39,329 bases of DNA from a virus: the IMG/VR virus record IMGVR_UViG_3300046000_009440, positions 1 through 39,329 of that record. The stretch is one strand, 5' to 3'. The notes beneath the pieces were generated by a model. It ran no database searches and was not told the origin of the DNA. It saw only the letters and a program-made list of their open reading frames with translations. Made by a program: the position numbers and the translations under genes. Below, one piece after another: positions 1 to 6,470 of this stretch; positions within the stretch are counted from its first letter, which is position 1; every line of letters starts with the position of its first letter.

Positions 1-68
1 TATTAATTTGGAAATCAAACAAATACAGTTTAATAGAAAAACTTGAAGTGTTTTTTAAATTCAGATAA
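1..68 (+). CDS. C-terminal end of an upstream gene (partial)
   Basis: The third reading frame is open from the left edge to a TAA at 66-68 and reads LIWKSNKYSLIEKLEVFFKF plus one Arg. The next gene starts only 5 nt after this stop, the tight same-strand spacing seen throughout this block, so it is probably the tail of a co-transcribed gene. Only 22 residues are visible and no family can be named. A second frame closes at 46 with fewer codons and is less likely. Confidence 0.4.
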   Translation, partial: LIWKSNKYSLIEKLEVFFKFR

Positions 69-73
69 ATTAA

Positions 74-658
74 ATGATAGAAAATTCTTATATACTTGAT
101 TTCCAAGTATTGAAAGAACAGAATATTTCTATTGATGAATTTCTAGGATTAATACAACTGTATGAAAAACTAGGAATAGAATCTAAATTATTAGATTCCT
201 TACAACAAAAACAATTTATAAAAAATACTGAAAATGAAATAACTATTCGTGAAAGAGGAAATCTATTAATAGAGTTATTATTAATAGAAAAAGTAAATTC
301 TGTTAAAAGTAAAAAAGAAATAAGAAAATCAGAACGACTTGTTAATAATGAGTTAAATAGTTTTATTGAAGAATTTAGAGATAAATGGAAAGGTTTAAAA
401 CCTGGAAGCATGGGCAGTTTAAGTACTTGTAAAGAGAAAATGAAAAGATGGATGCGAGAAAATCCAACATATTCACCAAAACAAATACTTAATGCGGCGG
501 ACATATACATAAATTCTTTAAATGATAATACCTATTTGCAACAAGCTGATTATTTTATTTATAAAAAAGACGGTAAAGAAGAAAGTTCAAGGCTGAGTGC
601 TTTTGTTGATGAAACAGAGATAAAAGTAGCAGATAATTGGACAAGCACTTTAAAATAA
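74..658 (+). CDS. Hypothetical protein, possible helicase loader or replisome organiser
   Basis: A 194-residue protein that I do not recognise with certainty. The N-terminal ~70 residues look like a small helical, possibly winged-helix unit, followed by a Lys/Glu-rich linker (about 72-90) and a helical C-terminal part with WKGLKPGSMGS, the Trp/Arg-rich KMKRWMRENPTYSP and YLQQADYFIYKK. No catalytic motif, signal peptide or membrane segment is seen. It lies 2 nt before exon 1 of the DnaB-like helicase, where phages often encode the helicase loader or a replication initiator. That role is inferred from position only. The start is the first ATG after the upstream stop and has an A/T-rich leader without a Shine-Dalgarno site. 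Confidence 0.75.
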   Translation: MIENSYILDFQVLKEQNISIDEFLGLIQLYEKLGIESKLLDSLQQKQFIKNTENEITIRERGNLLIELLLIEKVNSVKSKKEIRKSERLVNNELNSFIEEFRDKWKGLKPGSMGSLSTCKEKMKRWMRENPTYSPKQILNAADIYINSLNDNTYLQQADYFIYKKDGKEESSRLSAFVDETEIKVADNWTSTLK

Positions 659-660
659 TT

Positions 661-828
661 ATGACAGAAAAAAACAGCTTATATGATAGAGTATTTGATA
701 CTCTTGTTGAAAGACGTAATAGAATAGTATCAGGAAGAATAAATTGTATACCTTGGGGACTACCTAGATTTGAAGAAGAAAATCCAGGTATAGAACAAGG
801 TAAATATTATAATGTGACTGCAAATAGT
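661..828 (+). CDS. DnaB-like replicative helicase, exon 1
   Basis: First exon (56 codons) of a split SF4/DnaB-family helicase. ATG at 661 follows the upstream stop by 2 nt. The frame reads MTEKNSLYDRVFDTLVERRN and ends GKYYNVTANS, the first part of a Walker A loop. It then runs into intron sequence and stops at 840. The 5' splice site is placed after T828: exon bases 822-828 (AAATAGT) pair with the intron guide at 868-874 (GCTATTT), giving the usual U.G pair at the junction. Joining to 1872-1880 and 3648-4586 restores A-N-S-K-V-G-K-T, a correct [AG]xxxxGK[ST] motif, and a 371-residue protein. A TTG start at 637 would overlap the upstream gene and is not favoured. Confidence 0.88.
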
Positions 829-875
829 TATTATAAATAATATTATAAAATATTGCAGTTATTACTTGCTATTTT

Positions 876-911
876 AAAATAAATTTCGTATATTTGTATA
901 AAAATTATTTT
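876..911 (+). promoter_or_regulatory. Promoter-in-hairpin leader of the GIY-YIG gene
   Basis: TATATTTG at 889-896 matches the Bacteroidota -7 consensus TAnnTTTG, 16 nt before the ATG. Around it, 876-886 (AAAATAAATTT) can pair with 902-911 (AAATTATTTT) with one bulged A, placing a hairpin next to the start codon in any read-through transcript. A transcript starting ~7 nt after the box would lack the left arm. All pairs are A-T, so the hairpin is weaker than its two counterparts at 19100 and 20540. Confidence 0.5.
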
Positions 912-1631
912 ATGCAAACAATTACAAAAGAGTATTTTGAAAAATCAGGTATATACTGTATTTTAAATTTAGTAAATCAAAAGAAATACATTGGTAGTTC
1001 TAAAAATTTACAAGAACGATTAATTAATCACAAATGTCAATTATTAAAAAATAAACACGGTAATAAAATATTACAAAATTCTTGGAATAAGTATTCTAAA
1101 GATAATTTTATATATATTATATTGGAATATTGTGAAAAAGAAAAATTAATTGAAAGAGAACAATTTTATATTGACAATTTAAATCCAGAATTTAACATTG
1201 TAAAAGAGGTTTTACAACATAGTAGTTTTGGTAAAAAAATTCATCAATATGATTTAAATGGTTATTATATTAAAAGCTACAATTATATTGTTGATGCTTG
1301 TAAAGAAAACAATATACATCAATCTACAATTTGTAGATTTTTAAATGGTACATATAAAAAAGGTGGAAATTTTTTATGGTCTTTAGATTATGTAGAAAAA
1401 ATGAAACCTTATATGAAAAATTTAAAAAATAATGATTATATTAAAAAACAAGTAGAATTAATAGATTGTAATAATTTTGAAACAATAAAAACTTTTAACT
1501 CATTCAAAGAATGTGCTAAATATTTAAATTGTTATCAAAATGAAATTTCTAAAGGAATTAAAAATAATCGTAAATTTAAAAAGAAATATTTTATAAAATT
1601 AAAACAGGCTACGCTAAACAGCGATGTTTAG
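912..1631 (+). CDS. GIY-YIG intron homing endonuclease
   Basis: A 239-residue protein encoded inside intron 1, between P1 and the catalytic core. Residues ~12-100 form the GIY-YIG nuclease domain: GIYCILN, KKYIGSS, then an R...H pattern and a catalytic Glu region (LIEREQFYIDNLNPEFN). The C-terminal half has a NUMOD1-like DNA-binding unit (KIHQYDLNGYYIKSY ... STICRFLNG) and a second, similar helix-turn-helix-like stretch near the end. Such enzymes cut intronless alleles and spread the intron. ATG 912 is chosen over the in-frame TTG at 894 because the TTG lies inside the -7 promoter box. The gene ends in TAG, one of the few non-TAA stops here, and its 3' end runs into the intron core. Confidence 0.9.
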   Translation: MQTITKEYFEKSGIYCILNLVNQKKYIGSSKNLQERLINHKCQLLKNKHGNKILQNSWNKYSKDNFIYIILEYCEKEKLIEREQFYIDNLNPEFNIVKEVLQHSSFGKKIHQYDLNGYYIKSYNYIVDACKENNIHQSTICRFLNGTYKKGGNFLWSLDYVEKMKPYMKNLKNNDYIKKQVELIDCNNFETIKTFNSFKECAKYLNCYQNEISKGIKNNRKFKKKYFIKLKQATLNSDV

Positions 1632-1871
1632 ATGACAAGCTCTTTAATTGCTGGAACATCTGACCGTTAATGACGAAGACAATCAGCAGCGAAGCTCTTA
1701 TTTTAAGAGAACGTTCAACGACTAACCGTTTGCAGGTGTACACAATAAGTTTATGATTGTGGAAAAGGGAGCTACCTCAAGTAGGTAAAGATATAGTCTA
1801 TTCTATATGGAAACATATAGCAGTTCATAAGAGAACGTATATAAGAGTTGCGTCTTATATAGAATATCAAG

Positions 1872-1880
1872 AAAGTGGGT
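1872..1880 (+). CDS. DnaB-like helicase, 9-nt microexon 2
   Basis: AAA GTG GGT, encoding Lys-Val-Gly. It lies between G1871, the terminal G of intron 1, and intron 2. The last five bases (1876-1880, TGGGT) pair with GCCCA at 1888-1892 across a 7-nt loop, a clean P1 with U.G at the splice site. Without these codons the Walker A motif would read NS-KT and be broken; with them it reads A-N-S-K-V-G-K-T. The exon keeps the reading frame in phase 0 on both sides. Confidence 0.75.
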
Positions 1881-1953
1881 AAGTTTTGCCCAGCTAAGTA
1901 GTAATATTTAGATGTAAAAATAATAATTTTACAAATTAGAACAAAATAAAAAA

Positions 1954-2382
1954 ATGAAACAAAACGAACAAGAATTTATTTATGTTTCAGTACATGACGT
2001 TCCTTTAACTAATACAAGAAAAGCCTTAATTAGGTATTTCTTAAGAGGAAAGGCATATGCAACGTATTCAGACAAAGAATGCTTAATTGAACAATGTAAG
2101 CCAACAGCTAATAGAAGTATTACTGACTTATATAAAATAGTGTTATCTAGATTTCCAAACACATCTTTTGAATCTTTATTAAAGATTATTAAGGAATTTA
2201 TGGAAGAAGATAAATCTATTATACTAATATGGTGCAATGATATTTGCAAACCAGTAATTAAGTTTGTGGAAAATAAATCAGCGGCATGGATTAGTGATTT
2301 TAGTAAAAAAAACTATTATCATTCAAAAGGAGTTGATGGATATTCTTTGTACGACTATGAAGAAATAATGAATAAATTGTAA
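1954..2382 (+). CDS. Intron-nested protein, paralogue of the 3189 gene
   Basis: A 142-residue protein of unknown function between P1 and the core of intron 2. It shares the pattern TYSDKE-x(4)-QCK-x(2)-ANRS-x(2)-D-x-Y and a later (W/F)CxDIxKxVI stretch with the 151-residue protein at 3189, so the two are paralogues. Conserved Cys and charged residues could form a small metal or active site, but none of the LAGLIDADG, HNH, GIY-YIG or PD-(D/E)XK signatures is visible. The start is preceded by an A-rich leader. A hairpin, TGTAAAA (1913-1919) with TTTTACA (1927-1933), lies upstream and may be part of the intron fold. Confidence 0.75.
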   Translation: MKQNEQEFIYVSVHDVPLTNTRKALIRYFLRGKAYATYSDKECLIEQCKPTANRSITDLYKIVLSRFPNTSFESLLKIIKEFMEEDKSIILIWCNDICKPVIKFVENKSAAWISDFSKKNYYHSKGVDGYSLYDYEEIMNKL

Positions 2383-2564
2383 TTATTATTAAACTGGATG
2401 AAAACGGTGAAACTCATTGAAAGATGACAATACCGTGCCAAGCTTCAGGGAAGACTGATGAAGGTGTAACGACTAGGGAGATTACGATCAGCCCACAGCG
2501 TCCAGCATCCTTATAGGATGATGATATAGTCTAGACTATAAATATAAATATTAAATTTAGAAAA

Positions 2565-3164
2565 ATGAAAAAAATTTGCAAAAACGCTAAAAACTACAAA
2601 CTAACAGAAGGGTTAGAATACGAAATACTAAAGGAAGAAGATGGGTACATTTTCCTGATAAATGATTCAGGTAAAAATGTAAAATACGATGCTTCTTTAT
2701 TTGAAGAACATGTAGAGCCAGTTCAAGCACCAGCAAGAACAGAACAAGATTGTATTAATTCTATTCATTATAATGGATCAGTATTAAAATATACTGATTT
2801 ATCAAATGAAGAAAAAACAGTAAATGTTTCATTATACAAAAATTCTAACAATGATTTTTCTTGTGGAATAGTTAGATTTGAAGGGATAAACAATCTTTGT
2901 GATGTTATTGATAGTAGTTATTTTGTTTCAAGTGAAGAAGATGATTTAATAGAACTAAAAAAAGCTTTATTTAGCACTGTTCTTAATCATGCAATATCTA
3001 GTGATAATTTAAAAGGAATGTGGATGTGTTCAACCAACAGAGATGTTGCTAATGAAGATTTTCATAATCTTTTAAATGAAGTATGTGATCACAATAGTGG
3101 ATGGTTTAGAAATCCAAATTCTGGAAATGAAATAAAACTTTGGTATGGTATTATAAACCAATAA
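2565..3164 (+). CDS. Hypothetical phage protein nested in intron 2
   Basis: A 199-residue acidic protein starting just after the intron 2 core, between the two paralogous ORFs. Residues ~10-50 (YKLTEGLEYEILKEEDGYIF ... YDASLFEE) have the strand-rich look of a small SH3-like barrel that I associate with phage accessory proteins. The C-terminal part (GMWMCSTNRD ... SGWFRNPNSG) is not recognised. No nuclease motif, signal peptide or membrane segment is seen. It looks like an ordinary phage gene that now sits in an intron rather than a mobility gene. Confidence 0.75.
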   Translation: MKKICKNAKNYKLTEGLEYEILKEEDGYIFLINDSGKNVKYDASLFEEHVEPVQAPARTEQDCINSIHYNGSVLKYTDLSNEEKTVNVSLYKNSNNDFSCGIVRFEGINNLCDVIDSSYFVSSEEDDLIELKKALFSTVLNHAISSDNLKGMWMCSTNRDVANEDFHNLLNEVCDHNSGWFRNPNSGNEIKLWYGIINQ

Positions 3165-3188
3165 TTAAATTTAATTATAAATTATAGA

Positions 3189-3644
3189 ATGCAAAAATTA
3201 TACGTAAACATAGAAAAGAAGAAGGGAGAAAGGATAACTACGTTTTTATCAAAATGTTATCGTATCGGATGTTATAATGTTGGATTTTTAAAAACATATT
3301 CAGATAAAGAATTAACTCAATTTCAATGTAAAGACTCTGCAAATAGAAGTGTAGAGGATATTTACAGTGTTGTTAAAGCTTATTATCCAAGATGTTCTGA
3401 AAAGCACTTCATGAAACAGTTATCTAAAGTATTAGATAAAAATAAAAGGTTAAAACTTTTATTTTGTCCAGATATTGATAAATGGGTCATAATTTATGGT
3501 TACAATGTTATTGATTGTTTAGGTGTTAGATACTTATACAATTATTCAGGGTCCGCTCTTAAAACAAACAATAGAGGGAAAGGAAAATATTGTTACAATG
3601 ACTTAATGATTCTAATGGATCATGATACATATAAATTGCATTAA
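3189..3644 (+). CDS. Intron-nested protein, paralogue of the 1954 gene
   Basis: A 151-residue basic protein whose TAA (3642-3644) lies 3 nt before the 3' end of intron 2. It shares TYSDKE...QCKxxANRS and the following D-x-Y and C-x-D-I-x-K patterns with the 142-residue protein at 1954, and adds an N-terminal KKKGERITTFLSKCYRIGCY segment. Function is unknown. Having two copies in one intron, flanking an unrelated gene, suggests duplication within the intron or stepwise insertion. Confidence 0.75.
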   Translation: MQKLYVNIEKKKGERITTFLSKCYRIGCYNVGFLKTYSDKELTQFQCKDSANRSVEDIYSVVKAYYPRCSEKHFMKQLSKVLDKNKRLKLLFCPDIDKWVIIYGYNVIDCLGVRYLYNYSGSALKTNNRGKGKYCYNDLMILMDHDTYKLH

Positions 3645-3647
3645 AAG

Positions 3648-4586
3648 AAAACACAAATTGCAGATCATTTATTTTTATACAATACTGTACAACAAATTTT
3701 AGATAACAATCTAGATATTAAACTAAAAATATTTTATTTCACTTTAGAGATGTCTAAAGAAGAAAAAATGCTATCAGCATTCTCTAATATACTATATATT
3801 AAAGAAGGTATAAGATTGAGTCCAACTCAATTAAAAAGTACTAAAGCTGATAACGTTTTACCTGAAGAAATATTAAATGTGATAGAAAAATATAAAGATT
3901 ATTTTAATAAAATTGAAGAGATTGTAGAATTTATTGATGATATTAGAAATCCTTACGGAATTTATAATTTTGTAAGAAAATATGCTTTAGCTAATGGAAA
4001 ACTTCATTATAGAACAATAATGATAGAAGGAAAAGAAGTTAAAGTAGAAGATTATTATGAACCAAATAATCCAGAAGAATATGTAATAATAATGATAGAT
4101 CATATCGGACTAATAAGTCCTGAGAAGAATTATGATACTGGGATACCAATGACATTACATGAATCTATAGGTAAATTAAGTTCAGATTATCTTATTAAAT
4201 TACGAAACAGGTTTAAGTACATACCTGTAGTCATACAACAGCAAGCTGCTGCTCAAGAATCTATTGAAAATAAAAAATATAATAAACTAAAGCCTACTTT
4301 AGACGGGTTAGCTGGGAATAAGGAAACACAACGTGATGCCAATGTTGTTGTTGGTTTGTTTAGTCCATTCAGACATGAAATACCAGATTATCTAGGGTAT
4401 GATATTACATTTTTTAAGGACAATATAAGATTCTTTGAGATCCTAGGAGGAAGAGAGGGTGGTGCTGGAACAATCTGTCCACTGTACTTTGATGGAGCTG
4501 TAAATTATTTTAAAGAATTGCCTAAGCCAGACGATAGCGAAGGTATAGTTAAAGTTAAAAACTTTATAAATAGTATTAGAAAATAA
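3648..4586 (+). CDS. DnaB-like replicative helicase, exon 3
   Basis: The main exon (312 codons plus TAA). It opens with KTQIADHLFLYN, the second half of Walker A, and continues to the DnaB-typical IFYFTLEMS (motif H1a). Walker B is YVIIMIDHIGLIS (Asp at about 210 of the joined protein). A Gln-rich sensor-like stretch (VVIQQQAAAQE), the LDGLAGNKETQRDANVVVGL segment and a GGREGGAG loop near the C terminus match the SF4 layout. The enzyme would unwind DNA 5'-3' as a hexamer at the phage fork. The frame is open from 3648 without interruption, so the first in-frame ATG at 3750 is not the real start. The joined protein is 371 residues, shorter than bacterial DnaB because it lacks the usual N-terminal domain. 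Confidence 0.88.
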   Translation, partial: KTQIADHLFLYNTVQQILDNNLDIKLKIFYFTLEMSKEEKMLSAFSNILYIKEGIRLSPTQLKSTKADNVLPEEILNVIEKYKDYFNKIEEIVEFIDDIRNPYGIYNFVRKYALANGKLHYRTIMIEGKEVKVEDYYEPNNPEEYVIIMIDHIGLISPEKNYDTGIPMTLHESIGKLSSDYLIKLRNRFKYIPVVIQQQAAAQESIENKKYNKLKPTLDGLAGNKETQRDANVVVGLFSPFRHEIPDYLGYDITFFKDNIRFFEILGGREGGAGTICPLYFDGAVNYFKELPKPDDSEGIVKVKNFINSIRK

Positions 4587-4622
4587 TTTAATAGTGGAAG
4601 GGTATGGACGGACGATTTAAGT

Positions 4623-5387
4623 ATGATTGAATTACCAACACAAAAAACTAAAGCATCTAGAGTAAATCCTAAAAAGATTATAATGTTTTCAAATCCTAAA
4701 TCAGGTAAAACTACAGCAGTGGCTGCTTTGGAAAATAACTTAATATTAGATTTAGAAAACGGATCAGAATTTTTAGATGCATTGAAAATAAATGTGTTAC
4801 AACTCGCAAGAGAAAACAGCAAAACTCCTTTGACTGTATTAAAAGAAGTATTTAACACAATAAAAGAAGCTAATGATAAAAAAGGTGGTTTTGTATATAA
4901 GTACATTACAATAGATACCGTATCTGCATTAGAAGAAATATCATTAGAATTAGCTAATATTTTATACAGAAAAACACCTATGGGTAGAAACTGGACGGGA
5001 GATGATGTAACTAAGCTACCTAACGGAGCAGGTTATCAATACCTTAGAGAAGCTATGGATGTGATTCTTAATGAAGTAGAGCCTTTGTGTGATACATTAA
5101 TTATTTTAGGACACCTTAAAGGTAAATTTGTTGAAAAAGAAGGAAAAGAAATGGAAGCTAGAGGTTTAGCATTAACTGGTAAAATAGCTTCTATACTATG
5201 TTCTCAGGTAGATGCAATAGGTTATGTTTATCGCGAAGATAATAAAACGCTAGTAAACTTTGCTCCTTCTGAGTCTTTAATTGTAGGGTCTCGACCTGAT
5301 CATTTAAAGAACAAAACTATAACGTTGATTGAATCTGATAAAGATGGTAAATTAACTATTGATTGGAGCAAGATATTTATAGAATAA
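4623..5387 (+). CDS. Sak4-like RecA-fold ATPase
   Basis: A 254-residue NTPase. Walker A is SNPKSGKTT at 23-31, where the PKSGKT form is typical of the Sak4/AAA_24 phage family. Walker B lies at YKYITIDTVSALEE (Asp ~98). The later GHLKGKFVEKEGKEMEARGL and LTGKIASILCSQVDAIGYVY stretches follow the usual family pattern. Sak4 proteins are single-strand annealing or strand-exchange recombinases that act with an SSB, and an SSB-like gene follows here after a non-coding gap. It may equally act as a helicase loader or recombination mediator. The start is the first ATG after the helicase stop, 36 nt downstream. Confidence 0.85.
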   Translation: MIELPTQKTKASRVNPKKIIMFSNPKSGKTTAVAALENNLILDLENGSEFLDALKINVLQLARENSKTPLTVLKEVFNTIKEANDKKGGFVYKYITIDTVSALEEISLELANILYRKTPMGRNWTGDDVTKLPNGAGYQYLREAMDVILNEVEPLCDTLIILGHLKGKFVEKEGKEMEARGLALTGKIASILCSQVDAIGYVYREDNKTLVNFAPSESLIVGSRPDHLKNKTITLIESDKDGKLTIDWSKIFIE

Positions 5388-5571
5388 GCCTAAAGTACAC
5401 AGGATCGAAGACAGGAATTACAGACATGATTTGAAATAAAAAAATCTTTCGAGATAATCATCGTTGGCGTGGATGTCCTCTAAATCGTAGGTTAGCGGAG
5501 TTATGAGGTTCTCAGGGTATTTTAAAAACCTCATTTTATAAGCCAAATAATAATTTTAAAAATAAAAGAAT
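5388..5571 (+). other. Structured non-coding gap
   Basis: No credible ORF is present. The stretch is less A-rich than its surroundings and has several possible stems: ATCT-TTCG-AGAT, a UUCG-capped hairpin, at about 5448-5459, and a perfect 8-bp inverted repeat ATGAGGTT/AACCTCAT at about 5503-5534 just before the next gene. It could be a small RNA, a processed leader or an attenuator for the SSB-like gene. A group I core (GACTA...TAGTC) is not visible. Confidence 0.45.
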
Positions 5572-6135
5572 ATGAGTTTTAACTTAAATGATAAGAGTTT
5601 TGATGGAAGTGTTGCAATCTTTAATAATGGAATTGCAGGAAAAGTTAATAACGTAAAAGTTACAGTTACAAAAAAAACAGCAGTAGATGCTGATAATGCT
5701 CCTGATTACAAAGTAGTATTTTCTGATGCAATTGGAGATGTAAATGTAGGATTTTATTATCCAACAGCAAATCCTTTGTATGATGATAAAAGAAATAAAG
5801 ATTTAGAAAACTGGACAGTAGGAAGAGTTCTTTCTATTGCAAAATCAGTATTGCCAAAAGATTTTGTATTTGATACATATAGTACTTCTAAAGAAGCTTT
5901 AGATGGCCTATTTACTTTGATTAGACAAAATTCTGAAAACAATAAAGTTAATGTGTTTGTAACTTATGGTACTACACAAAAACCTTCTAAATATTTAGGT
6001 CTTAGATATTTTGACTTTGTTGAATCTGCGGATACATCAATTTCAAGATTAGCTAAAAAACCAGCTGACTTAATGGAAAGAATAGAGGCAGACGCTCCGT
6101 CTACATCTACAGCTACTACAGACAGCAACTGGTAA
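5572..6135 (+). CDS. Single-stranded DNA-binding protein (SSB-like)
   Basis: A 187-residue protein rich in beta-prone stretches (VNNVKVTVTKKT, DYKVVFSDAIGDVNVGFYY, NKVNVFVTYGTTQKPSKYLG), as expected of an OB fold. It ends in a Ser/Thr-rich linker (PSTSTATT) and an acidic-aromatic tip, DSNW, resembling the interaction tail of SSB proteins. It lies just after the Sak4-like recombinase, a common phage pairing. It would coat single strands during replication and recombination. The assignment rests on general shape, tail and neighbourhood, not on a diagnostic motif. The leader has no Shine-Dalgarno site. Confidence 0.6.
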   Translation: MSFNLNDKSFDGSVAIFNNGIAGKVNNVKVTVTKKTAVDADNAPDYKVVFSDAIGDVNVGFYYPTANPLYDDKRNKDLENWTVGRVLSIAKSVLPKDFVFDTYSTSKEALDGLFTLIRQNSENNKVNVFVTYGTTQKPSKYLGLRYFDFVESADTSISRLAKKPADLMERIEADAPSTSTATTDSNW

Positions 6136-6195
6136 TAAATAAAACAAACTAAGCTGTGTAAAGCGCCGGAACTGATAATCCGCTAGAAGTTTGGC

Positions 6196-6319
6196 AGTCA
6201 GGTGGCGGAATGGCTTGGGATTTCTCAAGCGATGGTAGACGCAGGCATGGAGTAATTAACTATGTTAGTCTTACTCTCTTGGCGAGAGTGACGTGCAGGT
6301 TCGAGTCCTGTCCTGACTA
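6196..6319 (+). tRNA. tRNA-like gene, Leu-type with long variable arm, aberrant
   Basis: Acceptor AGTCAGG (6196-6202) pairs fully with CCTGACT (6312-6318), and A6319 is the discriminator. TG is followed by a GCG...CGC D stem with GAAT and GGTAGA as in tRNA-Leu. The variable arm ACTCTC-TTGGC-GAGAGT and the T arm GCAGG-TTCGAGT-CCTGT are clear. Two things are wrong for a normal tRNA: a 22-nt block with its own hairpin (GCTTGGG-ATTT-CTCAAGC) sits in the D loop, and the anticodon stem GGCAT/ATGTT encloses 13 nt instead of 7. At 124 nt it is far longer than the usual ~87. No anticodon can be named with confidence. Confidence 0.55.
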
Positions 6320-6365
6320 CTATGGGTTGGTTACTACTATACAACGAATAGAGGAAGTAGAAAAT

Positions 6366-6436
6366 GGTCGGGTGGTGTGTTTGGTAAACACAACTAGTTT
6401 TTAGGAGGGTAGCAAGTTCGATTCTTGCCCTGACCA
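6366..6436 (+). tRNA. tRNA-like gene with non-canonical anticodon arm
   Basis: Acceptor GGTCGGG (6366-6372) pairs with CCTGACC (6429-6435) with one G.U; the discriminator is A6436. The D arm GTGT-GTTTGGTAA-ACAC (6375-6391) and the T arm GCAAG-TTCGATT-CTTGC (6412-6428) are textbook. Between them are only 20 nt (6392-6411) instead of 22-23, and they do not fold into a 5-bp anticodon stem; the best is CTA-GTTTT-TAG. TTT (Lys) or TAG (Leu) could be read as an anticodon, but neither is supported by a stem. It lacks an encoded CCA. Confidence 0.55.
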
Positions 6437-6470
6437 CTAATTAACAACTAATTAAATATAAAAAAATGAA

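Larger units (their letters stand above)
829..1871 (+). ncRNA. Group I intron 1 in the helicase gene
   Basis: A self-splicing intron of the phage IA type. The core lies at about 1640-1880: AATTGCTGG pairs with GACAATCAGCAG (P4 region), and the P7 strands are CGACTA and GATATAGTC, as in the T4 td family. P1 is formed by exon 822-828 with 868-874. P10 can form between ACTT (864-867) and AAGT of the next exon (1873-1876). The intron ends with G1871 as required. A GIY-YIG endonuclease ORF sits between P1 and the core. Both splice sites are inferred from base pairing and from the restored protein frame. Confidence 0.85.
1881..3647 (+). ncRNA. Group I intron 2 in the helicase gene, carrying three ORFs
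   Basis: P1 is TGGGT (1876-1880) with GCCCA (1888-1892). P10 is TTTT (1884-1887) with AAAA at the start of exon 3 (3648-3651). The intron ends in G3647. The compact core at about 2394-2545 shows P3 (CTGGA/TCCAG), P4 (ACGGT/ACCGT), P6 (GGG...CCC), P8 (CATCC-TTAT-AGGATG) and P7 (CGACTA/TAGTC). One ORF lies between P1 and the core and two lie after it. None resembles a known homing endonuclease. At 1.77 kb it is unusually ORF-rich for a group I intron. Confidence 0.8.

Noticed and set aside
637-660. TTG start that would extend helicase exon 1 upstream
   Set aside because: It overlaps the end of the previous gene, while ATG 661 has normal spacing and gives a family-like N terminus.
894-911. TTG start of the GIY-YIG gene
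   Set aside because: The codon is part of the TATATTTG promoter box; ATG 912 follows at a sensible distance.
829-3647. A single large intron from 829 to 3647
   Set aside because: Two complete group I cores are present, and direct joining would delete three residues from the P-loop.
6210-6437. Overlapping ORFs of 64 and 70 codons on opposite strands
   Set aside because: They lie over the two tRNA-like genes and owe their open frames to the less AT-rich tRNA sequence; no protein-like composition.
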